Assembly (NCBI GenBank): GCA_016098155.1
Contig: JAAAJB010000016.1
Span: forward strand, 4,438 to 68,437
Length of the DNA: 64,000 nucleotides
Origin: Actinomortierella ambigua
Lineage: Eukaryota; Mortierellomycota; Mortierellomycetes; Mortierellales; Mortierellaceae
Direction of reading: 5' to 3'
Made by a program: the position numbers and the translations under genes. This document shows, piece by piece, positions 35,809 to 48,500 of the stretch (the stretch's first letter is position 1; the number at the start of each line of letters is the position of its first letter). Under the pieces are notes generated by a model that saw only the letters and a program-made list of their open reading frames with translations, was not told where the DNA came from and searched no databases.

Positions 35809-36494
35809 CATTGTGGCTCGCAAAGTTATAGTTCCAAAGATTGTTGCTCGAACATTGTAACTCGAACATTGTAGTTCGAAGAGTGTAGTTCGACAGTGTT
35901 GTGGCTCGTAAGGTTTTGTGGCTCGCAAGGTTGTGGCTCGAAAGGTTGTAGTTTGAATATTGCAGTTTGAGATATTGTGGCTCGTAGGATTGTGGCTCGT
36001 AAGGTTGTAGGCTACAAAGTTGTATGTAGCTCGAACATTGTAGTTTGAAGAGTTGTGGCTCGCAAGGTTGTGGCTCGTAGGATTGTGGCTGGCAAGGTTT
36101 TGTGGCTCGAAAAGTTGTAGCTCGCAGATTGTAGCTTGAGGTATTGTGGCTCGCAAGGTTGTAGGCTACAAAGTTGTATGTAAGTCGAACATTGTAGTTT
36201 GAAGAGTTGTGGCTCGTAAGGTTGTGGCTCGTAGAATTGTGGCTCGCAAGGTTTTGTGGCTCGAAAAGTTGTAGCTCGGAGATTGTAGTTCGAAGAGTGT
36301 AGTTCGACAGTGTTGTGGCTCGTAAGGTTATGTGGCTCGTAGAATTGTGGCTCGCAAGGTTGTGTGGCTCGTAGGATTGTGGCTCGTAAGGTTGGAGGCT
36401 ACAAGGTTGTATGTAGCTCGGATATTGTAGTTTGAAGAGTTGTGGCTCGTAAGGTTGTGGCTCGCAAAGTTGTGGCTCGTAGGATTGTGGCTAG
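35809..36494. repeat. Compound minisatellite, ~15-bp unit (TTGTGGCTCGTAAGG type)
   Basis: About 690 bp built almost entirely of diverged 14-16-bp units such as TTGTGGCTCGTAAGG, TTGTGGCTCGCAAGG, TTGTAGTTTGAAGAG and TTGTAGGCTACAAAG, roughly 45 units judged by length. Larger blocks are themselves repeated: a GTAGGCTACAA..GTTGTATGTA block occurs near 36008, 36161 and 36395 (the last as GGAGGCTACAAGG), and a TTCGAAGAGTGTAGTTCGAC block occurs near 35875 and 36289. This indicates nested duplication. The long minus-strand ORF across it is a by-product. Confidence 0.92.
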
Positions 36495-39054
36495 TCTAGC
36501 AATGACTCTTCTGGGCTAAGTGCGGGCGCAGGCGTCATTGCCATTTGGTACACAGCGAGCGGGGTATGGCAGCAGAGTTTGTCTAGCCAATGGAATGTAC
36601 CAGCACAACCCCTTTCTTTCCCCTCCTGCTGTTCAACTCTATTCTGCTGGTCAAGAAAGGGAAATCAACAAACACTAAGTAGACTAACATGCAAGTGCAA
36701 AAAGCAAAACTGCAGCAGTGCATAGCAACAAACAGTCTGGAACTCTCTTTTTCTTTCTCACTTTTCTCCAACTGCCGCCGTTAGACCTGTCGACTCACCC
36801 AAACATATCACAGTAACTTTGTTTCGAGTTCTTTTAGTGCGATGTGGATCGGTCCAAACCCAAAACAGAGCGCCCAAACAATCGGTCATTAGCATCGGCG
36901 GTTGCTGTGTGAGGGATTAACAGAAGACTGAAAATGAGAGCCCTCCTTTCCAGCCACAACCCTTCGGATTGGATTAGCCACAGCTTTCGATCAGCCACAT
37001 CGATTGTGGGTTGTCATGTCAGCTTTTTTTTTTTTTTTTCGGTCATATCTCTTACGAGCCACAGCGATGAGCCTTTTGTCTTGCTCTTTGGTGCTCTCTA
37101 GACTCTATCGCTCTCGCACCAGCATAGACTACCATGTGTGAGAGATGGGCTTTTTTTTTCCGGTTCAGTATCTTTTCTTTTTTGAATCTTGCTGATGCGT
37201 AGACTACGTACAAGGTAGATAGACTAATGCGCTATGCCAATCATTTTAAAGTACATGTACTCTGCAGGTTCTTGTTCATTCCCTCTTTGGGAAAACTTTT
37301 GACTCCATTCTACCGAGGTGCCGTGCTTGTGTGCATGGTGAGAGCACAGAATGGTGGAACCATCACACTCCCTAACAATTATAGTAACAGTAGTAGTACA
37401 GTACGTAGACTGGCGCTAGTAAAAAAAAAAAAAAAAAAGCCCCAAGAGGCAGGGCCATCCCCTTCCAATAATAATGAAAACAGTAATCCTGTGTTAATGA
37501 GAGACCAGAGAACCCTGCAAGAGAATGAGATTTAAAGATAGATGGATGAGATGCAGAGGGAGGGTACCCGGGGGAGGAAAGAAGGTGTGGGTTATCCAAT
37601 GCAAAGTAGGGGTAGCCCCCACGTACAGTAGTATATCGCTTATGCTATTGTACTACACATTCTTTATTTTTCTCCTCCCTCCTTAACCTATACCCCCGAG
37701 GACTATTATTATTATTATTATTACTGCTACTACTATTACTATTATTCTTATGGCTACATGGACAATTGTCCAAGCGAGAGACAGATATACACGGAGAGAG
37801 AGAGAGAACGACATGGCCCTTTTGACGCAACGACTGCACCCACACATGCAAACCTTTTTCTGCTGCCCCCTGACCTCATGTACTGTATGTATTTCCCCGT
37901 AATGTGTACGACTTGCAAGGTGTGTACCCATTTCAAATCGCTACCCAGCAGCAGACTACCACTGCTTCTGTACGGTCACCTTCTCCCCTCCAACCTAACC
38001 AACCAACCAACTGCTGCCTGCTGCCGCTGTTCCCTTCCTTTTCTCCCAAGCGTTCCCAATATGAGATAGCCGATCTTATGCATGACGGTGTTGGGGTGCT
38101 GTGTCGATGTGTGGTACAATACCATTCAATAACAGAAAAACAATTCTGGATTGGACACAAGCAGTCTTTTCGTTTTGGTTCTTCCGCATACATGAGCACA
38201 CACGCAGACACACTTGTAGTGCCTGTTGGGTAGGTGAACGTTGCAATCATCAGGTACGTACGATGTGGCAAAATAGATTGGAAAAGTGCGACAGGGGGGA
38301 ATAGGGTGGGGAGGCAATGTGGACAAGGAGACAGCAGAGTGGCAGAGACACACATACATACACACACACAGAGAGAGAGAGAGAGAAAGGGGGAAGGGAG
38401 TGTGTTTGTACGTACAGCCAAGGTGCAACGGGAAATTGGTTCATGACTTGTAGCTGCAACCCTCACACCCACATGGGAGGTCATAGCTGCATAGTCTGCA
38501 TACCTATGGTACGGTAGTCCAACCCATCTCGCATTGTCTATTTACACAGATACATGCATACACACACACACACATGCTGTTTTACGAGACCATTGGTCTC
38601 GTTCTCTCACACACCCCGTCCAACAACTTATCCCTATTGTTTACATTGTTGTTTTCCTTGTGGAACGGAAAACACGATGAGATGACATGCTTGCATACAC
38701 ATACATGGGCCTCGGAGGTCATCAGCGCTCCTCTCACACACACTTGCACCCTCATCTGGCCTTTTTGTTTCCCGAATGTCCAGTAGATACATTTGTTCGT
38801 TGTTTGATTGTGTACAACACCTTTTGTCAACAGTTGACAGTGCGCATTGCCCCTGTTGTTTGTTGTTTATTGTTGTTTCCCAGCCGCAAGGGTTCAACAC
38901 TGTATGTAGAGTAGTTTGGTCACTGGGGTTCCTCTTCTTGCCAGGCCCTCCTTTTTTCTTTGTGTGTGTACTCTCTCTCCTCGTGTTTTTTTTTTCTATT
39001 TCCATCGACCTGCTTCTCATGTGTACCCCAAAGGGACGCGCGTCTCCTCCAACC

Positions 39055-39087
<33 letters not shown>

Positions 39088-42000
39088 GTTGGACCATATT
39101 CATGGTCGCATCGCCTCGTTCAACCCCATCCCCTTCATCATCCTCATGCTCTTATTTTACACAAACTAGGCACAGGTGTACCGTGTATCGTTGTGTGTTT
39201 CTATGGCGAAATATAGCAGCGATGGGCTCTTCTGGTCATAGGAAAAGAGACGAGGGGTGGTTTGTATGTATACTAAACAGAATACAATCCAAAGCACATG
39301 CCTTCTCACTCCCCCCCCCACCCAAAGGAATGCTCTCGAGCTCCTCTCTCTGTCTTTATTTTTTTTTTGTCATCAACCCTTTGCTCCTTCTTCCCGCCAA
39401 TCCCAACCTGTAGTGTCACCATCATGGTCAAGCTCCAGCCCTCCCCCCCCCTTCTCCTCTCCGCTCTGCTCTGCTCACACACATACACACAGATCTCACA
39501 CTTTTACACAAAGGTAATAATAACCCTGATGGCGCTCATTAGCAGAAACACAGCAAATCTTGATAGCTTGTTTTCTAGATTTCCGACGAGAAATCTGCCC
39601 CAAAACCCAAGAAAGTGGCGCAATCCAGGGCGCGCTGGGGATAAACTGTGTGAGGCTGTAGTGTGTGGTAGTGCAACCTATCCATTTTTTTACGCCCGAT
39701 GTTCCTCTTTATTGCGCCCTAACGCCCGGAAAGGAATACAATGAACATTTGCGTGTAGCGTGATGCGATTCTTTGGTACAATGAAGAGGAGAATGGTGGT
39801 GGTCGAGGGGGGGAGGAAGGGCGAAGGGAGGGCTTATTGTTCTGTTTCTCTCCCGTACAATGGAAGCCGACAGAACGATGGTTGTGAGTCAACCACAACA
39901 ATAATAGCATTATTATCAAAAACAGAATACAAGATGTCAGCGCAATGTGCTGGGAGTGTGACAAGATGACTAAAATGAACATGGAGACAGATGAACCTTT
40001 TGTTTTTTCTCCTTCCTTCCCCTTCTCTCTCTCGCCTCGCTCTCTCTCTCTCCGGCGGGCCATTAATGCATGCTTGGCACACTTGTCTTCCGTGGACAAC
40101 AGAGAGCGGTATCGGACCCTGAACAGACGGGGCAATAGGCATGCGCAACACAACGATCTAATGTCCTAACGAGATATGTATTATCTGTTTAATCACAAGG
40201 TAAGTGGATGTGTGTGGTAGACTAGGCTATCTTGTAGTTGTAGTTGTACGTAGTCTCCCCCCCCCCTTCTCGTCCTTCTGTAAGATCAAAAACCTGCGGG
40301 CATATTATTCTATCCTTTATTTTTTCGTCGATCTCCTTCTCGCATGGCCAAAAGATAAACAAATAGCAGCATGCTAGGGGGTATCATTATCTCGTGTCAT
40401 CATACCATAGGCTAATATTCTATTCACTCTTTCATGATGGCCCCTGACTACCCCTTCCTCTTTCTTCATCCACATGAGGTACATGTCTCATCAGGAAGGA
40501 AAGAGGGCAAAGAGTACATGTGAGCAAGTATGAAGGGTTCATTCCATCGTCATATTGTCCTCTCTCGTCCACCCGCTTGTTGCACCATGTACTTCTTGAC
40601 CACAAAAGGAGGTCGGGATATTCATTGTTCATGGAGGGCGGGGAGAGAGAGGGGGGGATTATGACGTGTAGACAAAAGATCTAGGAGACAGATAGTTGGA
40701 CGCGTTTCTTTTCTCTTTTTGATATGACAATGATATGAAGGAGAAACCACCTCATTGTTCTCGAAGGCAGACAAGAAAAAAAAAAGGGTCAATCCTGACT
40801 CTCAAACAGAAAAAAAAAAAAAAAACCAGTTCTGGCGCAAGTCGTAGTCGTAGTATCTTGGTACGTACAGCAGTTGGTAGCAGCACACCTCAGTCGAACC
40901 AAAAAAAAAAAAAAAAACGTCTTTTTGTTTCTCAGCCGAATTTCCGATCATTCGATTCATTTCCCGAATGGTATGTAGGGGTGGTTCTTCCGCAACAATC
41001 TTTTTGACATTTCCCGAATATGGATGACTTGTTGGGTAGGGGTACAGTACTTCTTCCCCTTATCCAATCAAAAACCACACTCAGTGTTGTTTCGCCACTT
41101 GGAAGAAACACTGCGCCTTAGCGCCCTATATCCAACTACGCAGGGCAAAAGATAACGAAAAGAGCTGTGCCCCCCCTCCCCTTCTCAGTCACCATCACAT
41201 CACCCCCACTGCTAACACTGGCACAGCAGGGTAGCAGTCTGGTCGGGGGAACCATCCATCTGGATACGGGAGGGGGGTCATGGGTTGTTGTAGCGTCAAA
41301 GAAGGTTTCCACTCTAAACCTACGCATAGCAACAAACATCACAAGACTAACCAACAATAGTTTTGTTCCAACAGAGATGGATGGATAGATGGCGTGGAGA
41401 ACAAGAAGGACAGGGCGCAGTAGCCAACACTTACCCACACCGTTTTCCACTGGCTCCCTTGCACAGCCTCTATTGTCACACATACGGGTACGTGTCTCGG
41501 TTCTGGCCAGTGAAAAAGGGACGTCATATGTCTTTGGTGGGTTTCCAGTGGCAGGCAAATGGGTTCTGGGTGCTTGTGATCATCCAATAGCTGTTATTTC
41601 TCCCGGGTCTGCTATCCTGCTGACATGTGGCGGGTTCCTATCCTCAAACAAAGGGGAGGGGGATGAGACTCTCGTGGCAAAAGAACGGGAGCACCCACCC
41701 CCCTTCCCTCTCTCTCTCTCTTCACTGAGACACACTTTGCTCCCAGCCATCTCGCCATGTTTCCCTTTCCTCTCTTTTTGTTTTTTGTAACATGGAAGGT
41801 ATGGCTGTGGTTGGGTTTCAAATGTCTTGCTGGAAGGGTTTGATCGGCGAATGTTTGTTTTTGCCTAGAAAGACCTCAGCCAGACGTTCCCCTCTTGTCG
41901 GGATTGGATAGAGGTGCCTTTCTCATGATTCTAAGCAATATAATAAGTTCCTCATTGACGTCGTTTATGCCGGCTGTGCGATTCATCGATCGATCGATGG

Positions 42001-42595
42001 GCGATGTCACTTGATAGGAGAGGTGTCATCGGGGAGTACGACTCGCCTTGGCGTTCTTTCTATTTTGTTGCAGCGGAGTGGGTGTTTGGTTCCTGGTTAG
42101 ATGGACCATAGTTTGTCCAATCGACGTAATCAACGCGAAAGGGGGCGGGAAGGGGACTCCTGTGGGTTGGTCTTTTGTTTCACGGTTGTATCTACATCGT
42201 ATTCATCCACTAGGAGGAAAGCGGAAGGTAGGCGGGAACAAGTGGGACCTACAGAAAAAAAATAAAAGTCGGTGTAGAAGAACCGCTGTGGTACGCACGA
42301 CTACACACACACACGTACTTGTAGTCTTTGCTTTGGTAGTAGTATCAAGACATGTCCAATGATGCCCATACATGGATTGACTCTGGAGGGTGTTGAGAGC
42401 AAGAGCGAAAGGCCACGATGAGGTGATTAATTGCCTTATGAGCGGCGCGAGCAGGTGAAAAGCGTTTCCTACCTTTCCTTTGCCTACAGTGAGCAGTCAC
42501 AAAACGCACTGTTCGTTGTTTCAAACATAGAAACTTGCAACAAAGAAATCATTCCTTCTTTTCCTCTGCATTTGTTTCATGCAACGAGATTGGCC
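36495..42595. other. Gene-poor region, part 4, ending at the Dicer start
   Basis: About 6.1 kb without a supported gene. Microsatellites include (ATT)n at about 37702-37747, a GA run near 37795-37806, (GT)14 at 39057-39084, A-homopolymers at 37421-37438, 40810-40824 and 40900-40916, and (ATCG)n at 41986-41998. The segment 41136-41790 is open in several frames on both strands with more balanced composition, but no motif is recognisable. The last 170 bp precede the Dicer ATG. Confidence 0.4.
39057..39084. repeat. (GT)14 microsatellite
   Basis: Perfect dinucleotide run in the gene-poor region. Confidence 0.9.
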
Positions 42596-45500
42596 ATGGC
42601 TTCAACATCAGCTTCCTCTCTGCAGGGGCCTGGCCTTTATCAGCAACAGCTATGCGACCTCCGCGACCTCGCCAGAGGCGGGAATAGTGTTGTTGTTGCT
42701 GAGCAGGGCCCATCGATGATGGAGCTGGCTCTCAACCTCGTTACGCAGGCTGTCCAGGCGGACCGCACCGCGTCCAAGGTTTGTAGCTTTTCTTCGTTGG
42801 ATGGAAAAAGGGGTGGGAAAGAAATAAGGTATTGAGAGGCAGTTAGCAACGTACGCTTGGGATCCATGAAATTCACCTTATGTGCGATCTGGGCCGACTT
42901 TTTTTCTTTATTTTTTACTTGCGTCTGGTGTATATGGCTTTGTTTTTTTGTGTGGTGCATTTTGGTTTATTGTTTCGCGATTGTGGTAATAAGGCCAAGC
43001 CCTACGTGTCGGCCATCGTTCTTGCCACGACAGTATCAAAGGCCTACAGGATTCTGGAACAAATCACCAAACAAAAACTCGACATCAAGGCCCGCGTGGT
43101 ATGCAGCACCTGCAACGACGACACCTTTGAACGAGAGACGTGGCTGGGTACATTCACCGACTACGAGGCCATCGTCATGACACCGCAGGTCTGCCTCACC
43201 ATGTTGCGGCTGCGGTTTCTCACACTGGAATCAGTACGTGTACAGTCCGTCTATCATCTGTTATTGTTGTTGTTGGCAGGAGAGAGGTTCATCGCTACCA
43301 GGATGTTTAAAGTTTATGCATTATTTTGGTGATGGTGGTGCTGATTATCTTACACAGGTGAAGCTGATGGTGCTGGACAACTGCCATCAAGTGCATGGAT
43401 CCTTCCACCCATACAGGCTTATCATGGAGGAGATTTATCGCCCAATGAGCCCTACGCGGCGCCCTCGTATCCTTGGTCTTACCACATTACCCCCGCGTGA
43501 CTCAAAGTCTGCCTCGTAAGTTGTTATTTTTTATCCCCCCCCCCCTGGTTGGCGTTGTTGTCGCACTGAATATTCACTCACTCTTCTCCTTTGCTCTAGA
43601 CTCCTCAAAACTGCACTGGACGCGCGTTTGTTAGTACCCAACGTCTTCTCATCCCAGGTTGTAGATACGGTGGCAACCTACACCGTTCGCCCAGATAAGG
43701 GTCAGAAGCAGATTCTAGAGATTATTCAAAAGGTCCAGGACGATCCACGGTTCACGTCTGTGATTCGCGCTGTTCGACATGCTCTTCCTCAGTTGGGATC
43801 TTGGGGCGCCTATCATCTGTGGTGTCACCTGCTCTCGATGACGATGCAACAGGAGACCAACAGCATCACCGACACCCACAATATCAATTCAGAGTCAACC
43901 GCCAGAGAAGATACCTTGATGCGAGTGTCTTTGGAAGCATTGCTGGAAGATACCGTGAAGCATCGCAGTAGCCTAGGCACCCTGGAGGCGGATCTTTCCA
44001 ATGTGTCGAACAAAGTGAGGAAGCTGTGTGAGACTCTCCAGGAAGCGCGTTCCCGGGAGCCAAAAGACCCCTTCCGCGTGGTTGTGTTTGTCCGGCGGCG
44101 ACTGGAGGCGTTCGTGTTGCATAGCATCCTGAGGTTTGCCGCCCAATCCACGACCGTGGCTACAGAGTTTGGCCTGGATGGACTCTTAGTCGGATTGCTT
44201 CTCGGACAGCCTATTGACAGCATGGGTGGGATGAGCATGACTCTGAGTGAGCAGCAGCAGATTCTGGAAAAGTTTACAGCAGGAGAACTCAATCTTTTGG
44301 TGGCAACCACTGCGACAGACGATACAGCTGATATCCCGCCCTGTGACCTTGTCGTTCGGTATGTAGCCTCTTTTGTTTTTGTGTATTTCCTCAGTGGAGT
44401 ATTTTGATCCCATTCTAACCGCGTCATTTTCTGTCCCCCCCTCCTTACTTTATCTCGTTCAATAGATTTGACCCGCCAGACACCATCGAGGATTATCTTA
44501 TCTCCCAGCGCCTCGTGTTGAACAGCGATTCCAAACATGTCATCATGCAATCAAACGACCGCAAAGACACCATAAAGCCCCTTCAGGATCAGGCGGCACG
44601 GATACGACAGTGGTGTCTCCACCAAAGCAGCGGTACTAGGCGCACAAAGGCCAAGGTCGATGACGACACGGGCATCGACTCAGACTCGGACGCAGGCACA
44701 GACACAGACGCAGACACAGATACCGACTCTGACTCTGACACTGACGACAACAGTAGCACGGGCAGCATCCCGGAAGATAACGAAGAAGAAGAAGACAAGG
44801 CCACCGAGTTTATCGTGCCATCCACCCAGGCCAAGATTACCCTCAACAGTGCCGTCTCCGTACTCGACCTCTACGCCAGGATGCAGCCTTGGGAGGCCCA
44901 CCAGCCACCAGCACGACCGACCTACACAAGCCGACGTAAAGCTGACGACGACAACGGCCTCTACACCGTGAGAGTCTCTTTGCCATGCTGGTCTGCGTCG
45001 TCTCAACGCTCATATTCGAATGCCGTGCCGACCGCCAAGAAACGAGACGCGAAAAAGGCTGCTGCGTTGGCCGCTTGTCGGGGTCTCGTTCGTCAAGGCC
45101 TCTTGAGTGGCGATCTGTTGCCCACCCTAAAAGGCCGCGGGATGGCGCCGATCGAGCTGGAGGAACTTCCGCCGCCGCCGCCTCATCAGCAACAACAGGA
45201 ACAACAGCCACCGAACAAGGCGGCCCGGCCGGCCAAGGCCAAACAACAAGTGGACCAGCCCAAAGTGGAAGCGGAGGTGCCGGACTATTGGAAAACGCAT
45301 ACGATCATGCCCATCTCTGGTGATCCTCCTCGTCCTGGTCGTCCCCACTGCATGTACATGACCTCGTTTACACTCCGTGAGGCCAATGGTCCACCGTTCA
45401 AGTACCGAACGTTGGCGATGCTGACGCCTCGTCCACTGGGCCGCTTGATCCCGATCGATGTGTACTTTGATGGAGTGCTGAACCTGGTTGAGGTCGTCCA

Positions 45501-48500
45501 GATGAAGCACCCGCTCGTGGTCGACGAGGACGAGCTGACCGTGATGTACACTTTCCACTCTCGGATGCTCAATCATGCCTACCGCAAATCGGTTGATATT
45601 GGCTCGCTACAAGGCGCCTGGTACGTGTTTGCACCGCTAGCCAGGGACTTGAGCTCAACAACGTCAGTATCATCATTGTCGGTGCCACCTCCTCCACCAC
45701 CGACGCGCGACCCATGGGCGCACGGTGCCGAGCAGCGATCTTGGGTGGATTGGGACGAGCTGACGCGGGTGACAGAAGCGCAGTACGACAAGCCGATGGA
45801 CAGTCTTTCGTTGGAGGCGTTGTCGGCACAGGCGGATGACATGGTGATCTTTGAGCGGACGATGCGCACGCGCCTGTTCTACACCAAGAGCATCTACCAG
45901 AATCGGAGTGAATACGACGAGCTACGACGGGAGCTGGAACAAGAGGTCCAAGAGCTCAACAAAACGACGAACGTCGCTTTGGAGCCGATCAAGGAGCCCT
46001 GCCATTATGCCATCTTCCCCGTGGACCGTGTGCCGCGGATCGAAAACAACCTGCAGACCGAGGCCAAGATGAAGCGCCGCCATCGGACTAATCGGGCCCG
46101 GGTCTTGTCGGACCAGTGCTGTATCGTGCCAGTCTCGGCGACGATCTCGCGCATGTATCATCTCTTGCCCGCCATCTTGAACCGTCTGGACAGTCTGGCG
46201 ATGACAGACAGCTTCCGGACCTCGTTGTTGGTCGATGTGCCCGCGAGGGTTCAGGAACGGTTCGACCAAAAGTTGTTGCTCGAGGCTCTGACGGCGTCTG
46301 TGACGGGCATGTCGGTCTCGTACCAGCGGCTGGAGATGTTGGGCGATACATTTGTAAAGTTTTTGTCGACGGCGGATCTCTTTGTCCGTTGCCCGCAGGC
46401 CGATGAAGGGAAGCTGACGTTGTTGCGACGAGATGCCATTTCGAACCAGGCCATGTATGAGCTCGCCAGTGCCCGAAAGCTATATCGCTACCTGACCACG
46501 TTCCCGCTCCCGACATGGCATCATGAACAGTCGGACTACCGCGAGGTCGCGCCCGATCAGCCCCGCTGCCAGGTCATTGCCACCAATGCCCCCACCATGA
46601 CCGTCCCCATGCCCTCCACCAAGTTTCAGCCTCAGATGTATCCCCGAACCAAGGCCAAGAAAAAACTACAGTTGGAGAGTTCTGCAGAGAAAGCATTAGC
46701 AGTAGCAGCGGAAGGTGGTAGTGCGTCGACCGAGGAGGATTCAGCGATGAGTCCCACGTCCACTCTAGAGAGTGGTAGTGTTATCGGTTGCGAAAAGGAA
46801 AAGAAAGGCAGTAACAGCCCTCGCCCTCCTTCTTCTACGGCGCTGCTGACAGCGCCCGAAGAAGCAGCATCTCCAACGCCAACGTCAACACCAACACTAA
46901 CGCCACAGTCAACACCGGCGGTGCTCCCGCAACCACAACCATCCCCCTCCCAACCACAACCGCAACAACAACAACAAAAACAAAAACCACCACCACCACA
47001 ACCACAACACCAACCATCCAAGAAGAAATCCAAAAAGCTCCAACTCTCTCGCAAGATGATGGCCGACATGATCGAGTCGACGCTCGGCGCTGCGTATGTC
47101 TCGGGTGGGCGCGATTTCGGTTTGACGCTGGCGCGCGAGCTGGGCCACCCTTTAGCGGCGGCGTTCAACACCTGGGCAGACCTCGAGCGCATGTGGCAGG
47201 CGCGGGTCGCCAAGCTCCGCGAGGACCTGGCCTCGAAACGCCCGACCATCTCGCGGCTCTACCCGCTGTCGCTCGTCGTCATCATGCCACCGATCGATGA
47301 CGCCACCATCGCAGCGGCGCACGCGGCAGCGGCTACAGGAACAGGAGCGACATTGGGAGCATCATCATCATCATCATCATCACCATCATCCTTGTCGGCC
47401 TCTGGCCGTAGTACCTCCTCTGCCTCTGGATTGAACCCACCAGGATTCGCCCCTTACTTGACCACGAGCCCACTCCCACCGTCAATGGGTGCAACGCTTC
47501 TGCAAAGGATCCACCACCGTCGGTTGGAGCGGATGCTCGGCTACGAATTTCGCGATCTCCGTATCTTGATTGAGGCTCTAGCACACCCAACGCTCACGCA
47601 GGGTTACACGTACCAACGTCTCGAACTCTTGGGCGATGCCGTGATCGACATGATGACGGTCGAGTACTGGTTCCGGCGGATGCCACAGGGGGATCAGGGG
47701 ACGTTGACGGCGATGAAGGTCGAGTCTGTCAACCAACACATCTTGGGCGCTTTGGCGCTGATGTTGGGACTTCATCGTCATGTGCAGCATGAGAACGCGA
47801 CTCTTGTCCGCGAGTGGCGCGTCTGTCTGGAACGGTTGGGAGATGCATTGGACCTCGTCCAGGTCGACGAGCGTGATCGGGCGAAATATGAGGCGTTGCC
47901 CCCGATCCGCGAGCGCTTGCTCGGGCCCATGATAGACGTGGAGGTGAAGGTGGAGGAGGAGGAGGAAAAGGTCGTTGAGAAGCCCAAGAAGATTGCCGGT
48001 GGGCAGGAGGAGGACAAGAAGAGAAAGAAGAGGGAGAAGGAGAGGGAGAAGGAGAGTCAGAAGAAGAAGAAGAAGAGTCACAAGGAGGAGAGGCAGCAAG
48101 ACAACCAAGACGACGACGATGATGATGAGGAGCGTGGTGTGGACGAAGCGAAGGCAAAGAAGGCAAAGAGGGACAAGAAGGATAAGAAGGAGAAGAAGAA
48201 GGACAGGAAAGACAAGAAAGACAAGAAGGAGAAGAAGGACAAGAAGGAGAAGAAGGACAAGAAGGACAAGAAGAACAAGAAGGACAAGGAGGAGAAGAAG
48301 AAGAACAAGGAGAAGAAGAAAAAGAAATATGCCTCCTCCTCCGATGATGACGAGGACGACAACAGCAAGCCCATCATCAAGAATAACAAGGAGGAGGATG
48401 TCAGGCTATCCTTTGAAGCGTTCCTCCCCTATCTGCACCGGCGGTACCAAGCCGAGCAAGACCACGACTGGCCGCCCTTCTGGACGAGTCTGGGCATGCC

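Noticed and set aside
35515..36156. 213-codon minus-strand ORF over the minisatellite
   Set aside because: Open only because the 15-bp unit lacks stops in that frame. The peptide is a degenerate Ser/His/Asn/Thr repeat with no start or context of a gene.
41136..41790. Overlapping ORFs of 134-140 codons on both strands
   Set aside because: Balanced composition made this worth a look, but no frame has a recognisable motif, consistent splice sites or a leader signature.
24005..42595. Transposable element as the cause of the gene desert
   Set aside because: No reverse transcriptase, integrase, transposase or helitron motifs, and no long terminal or inverted repeats seen by eye.
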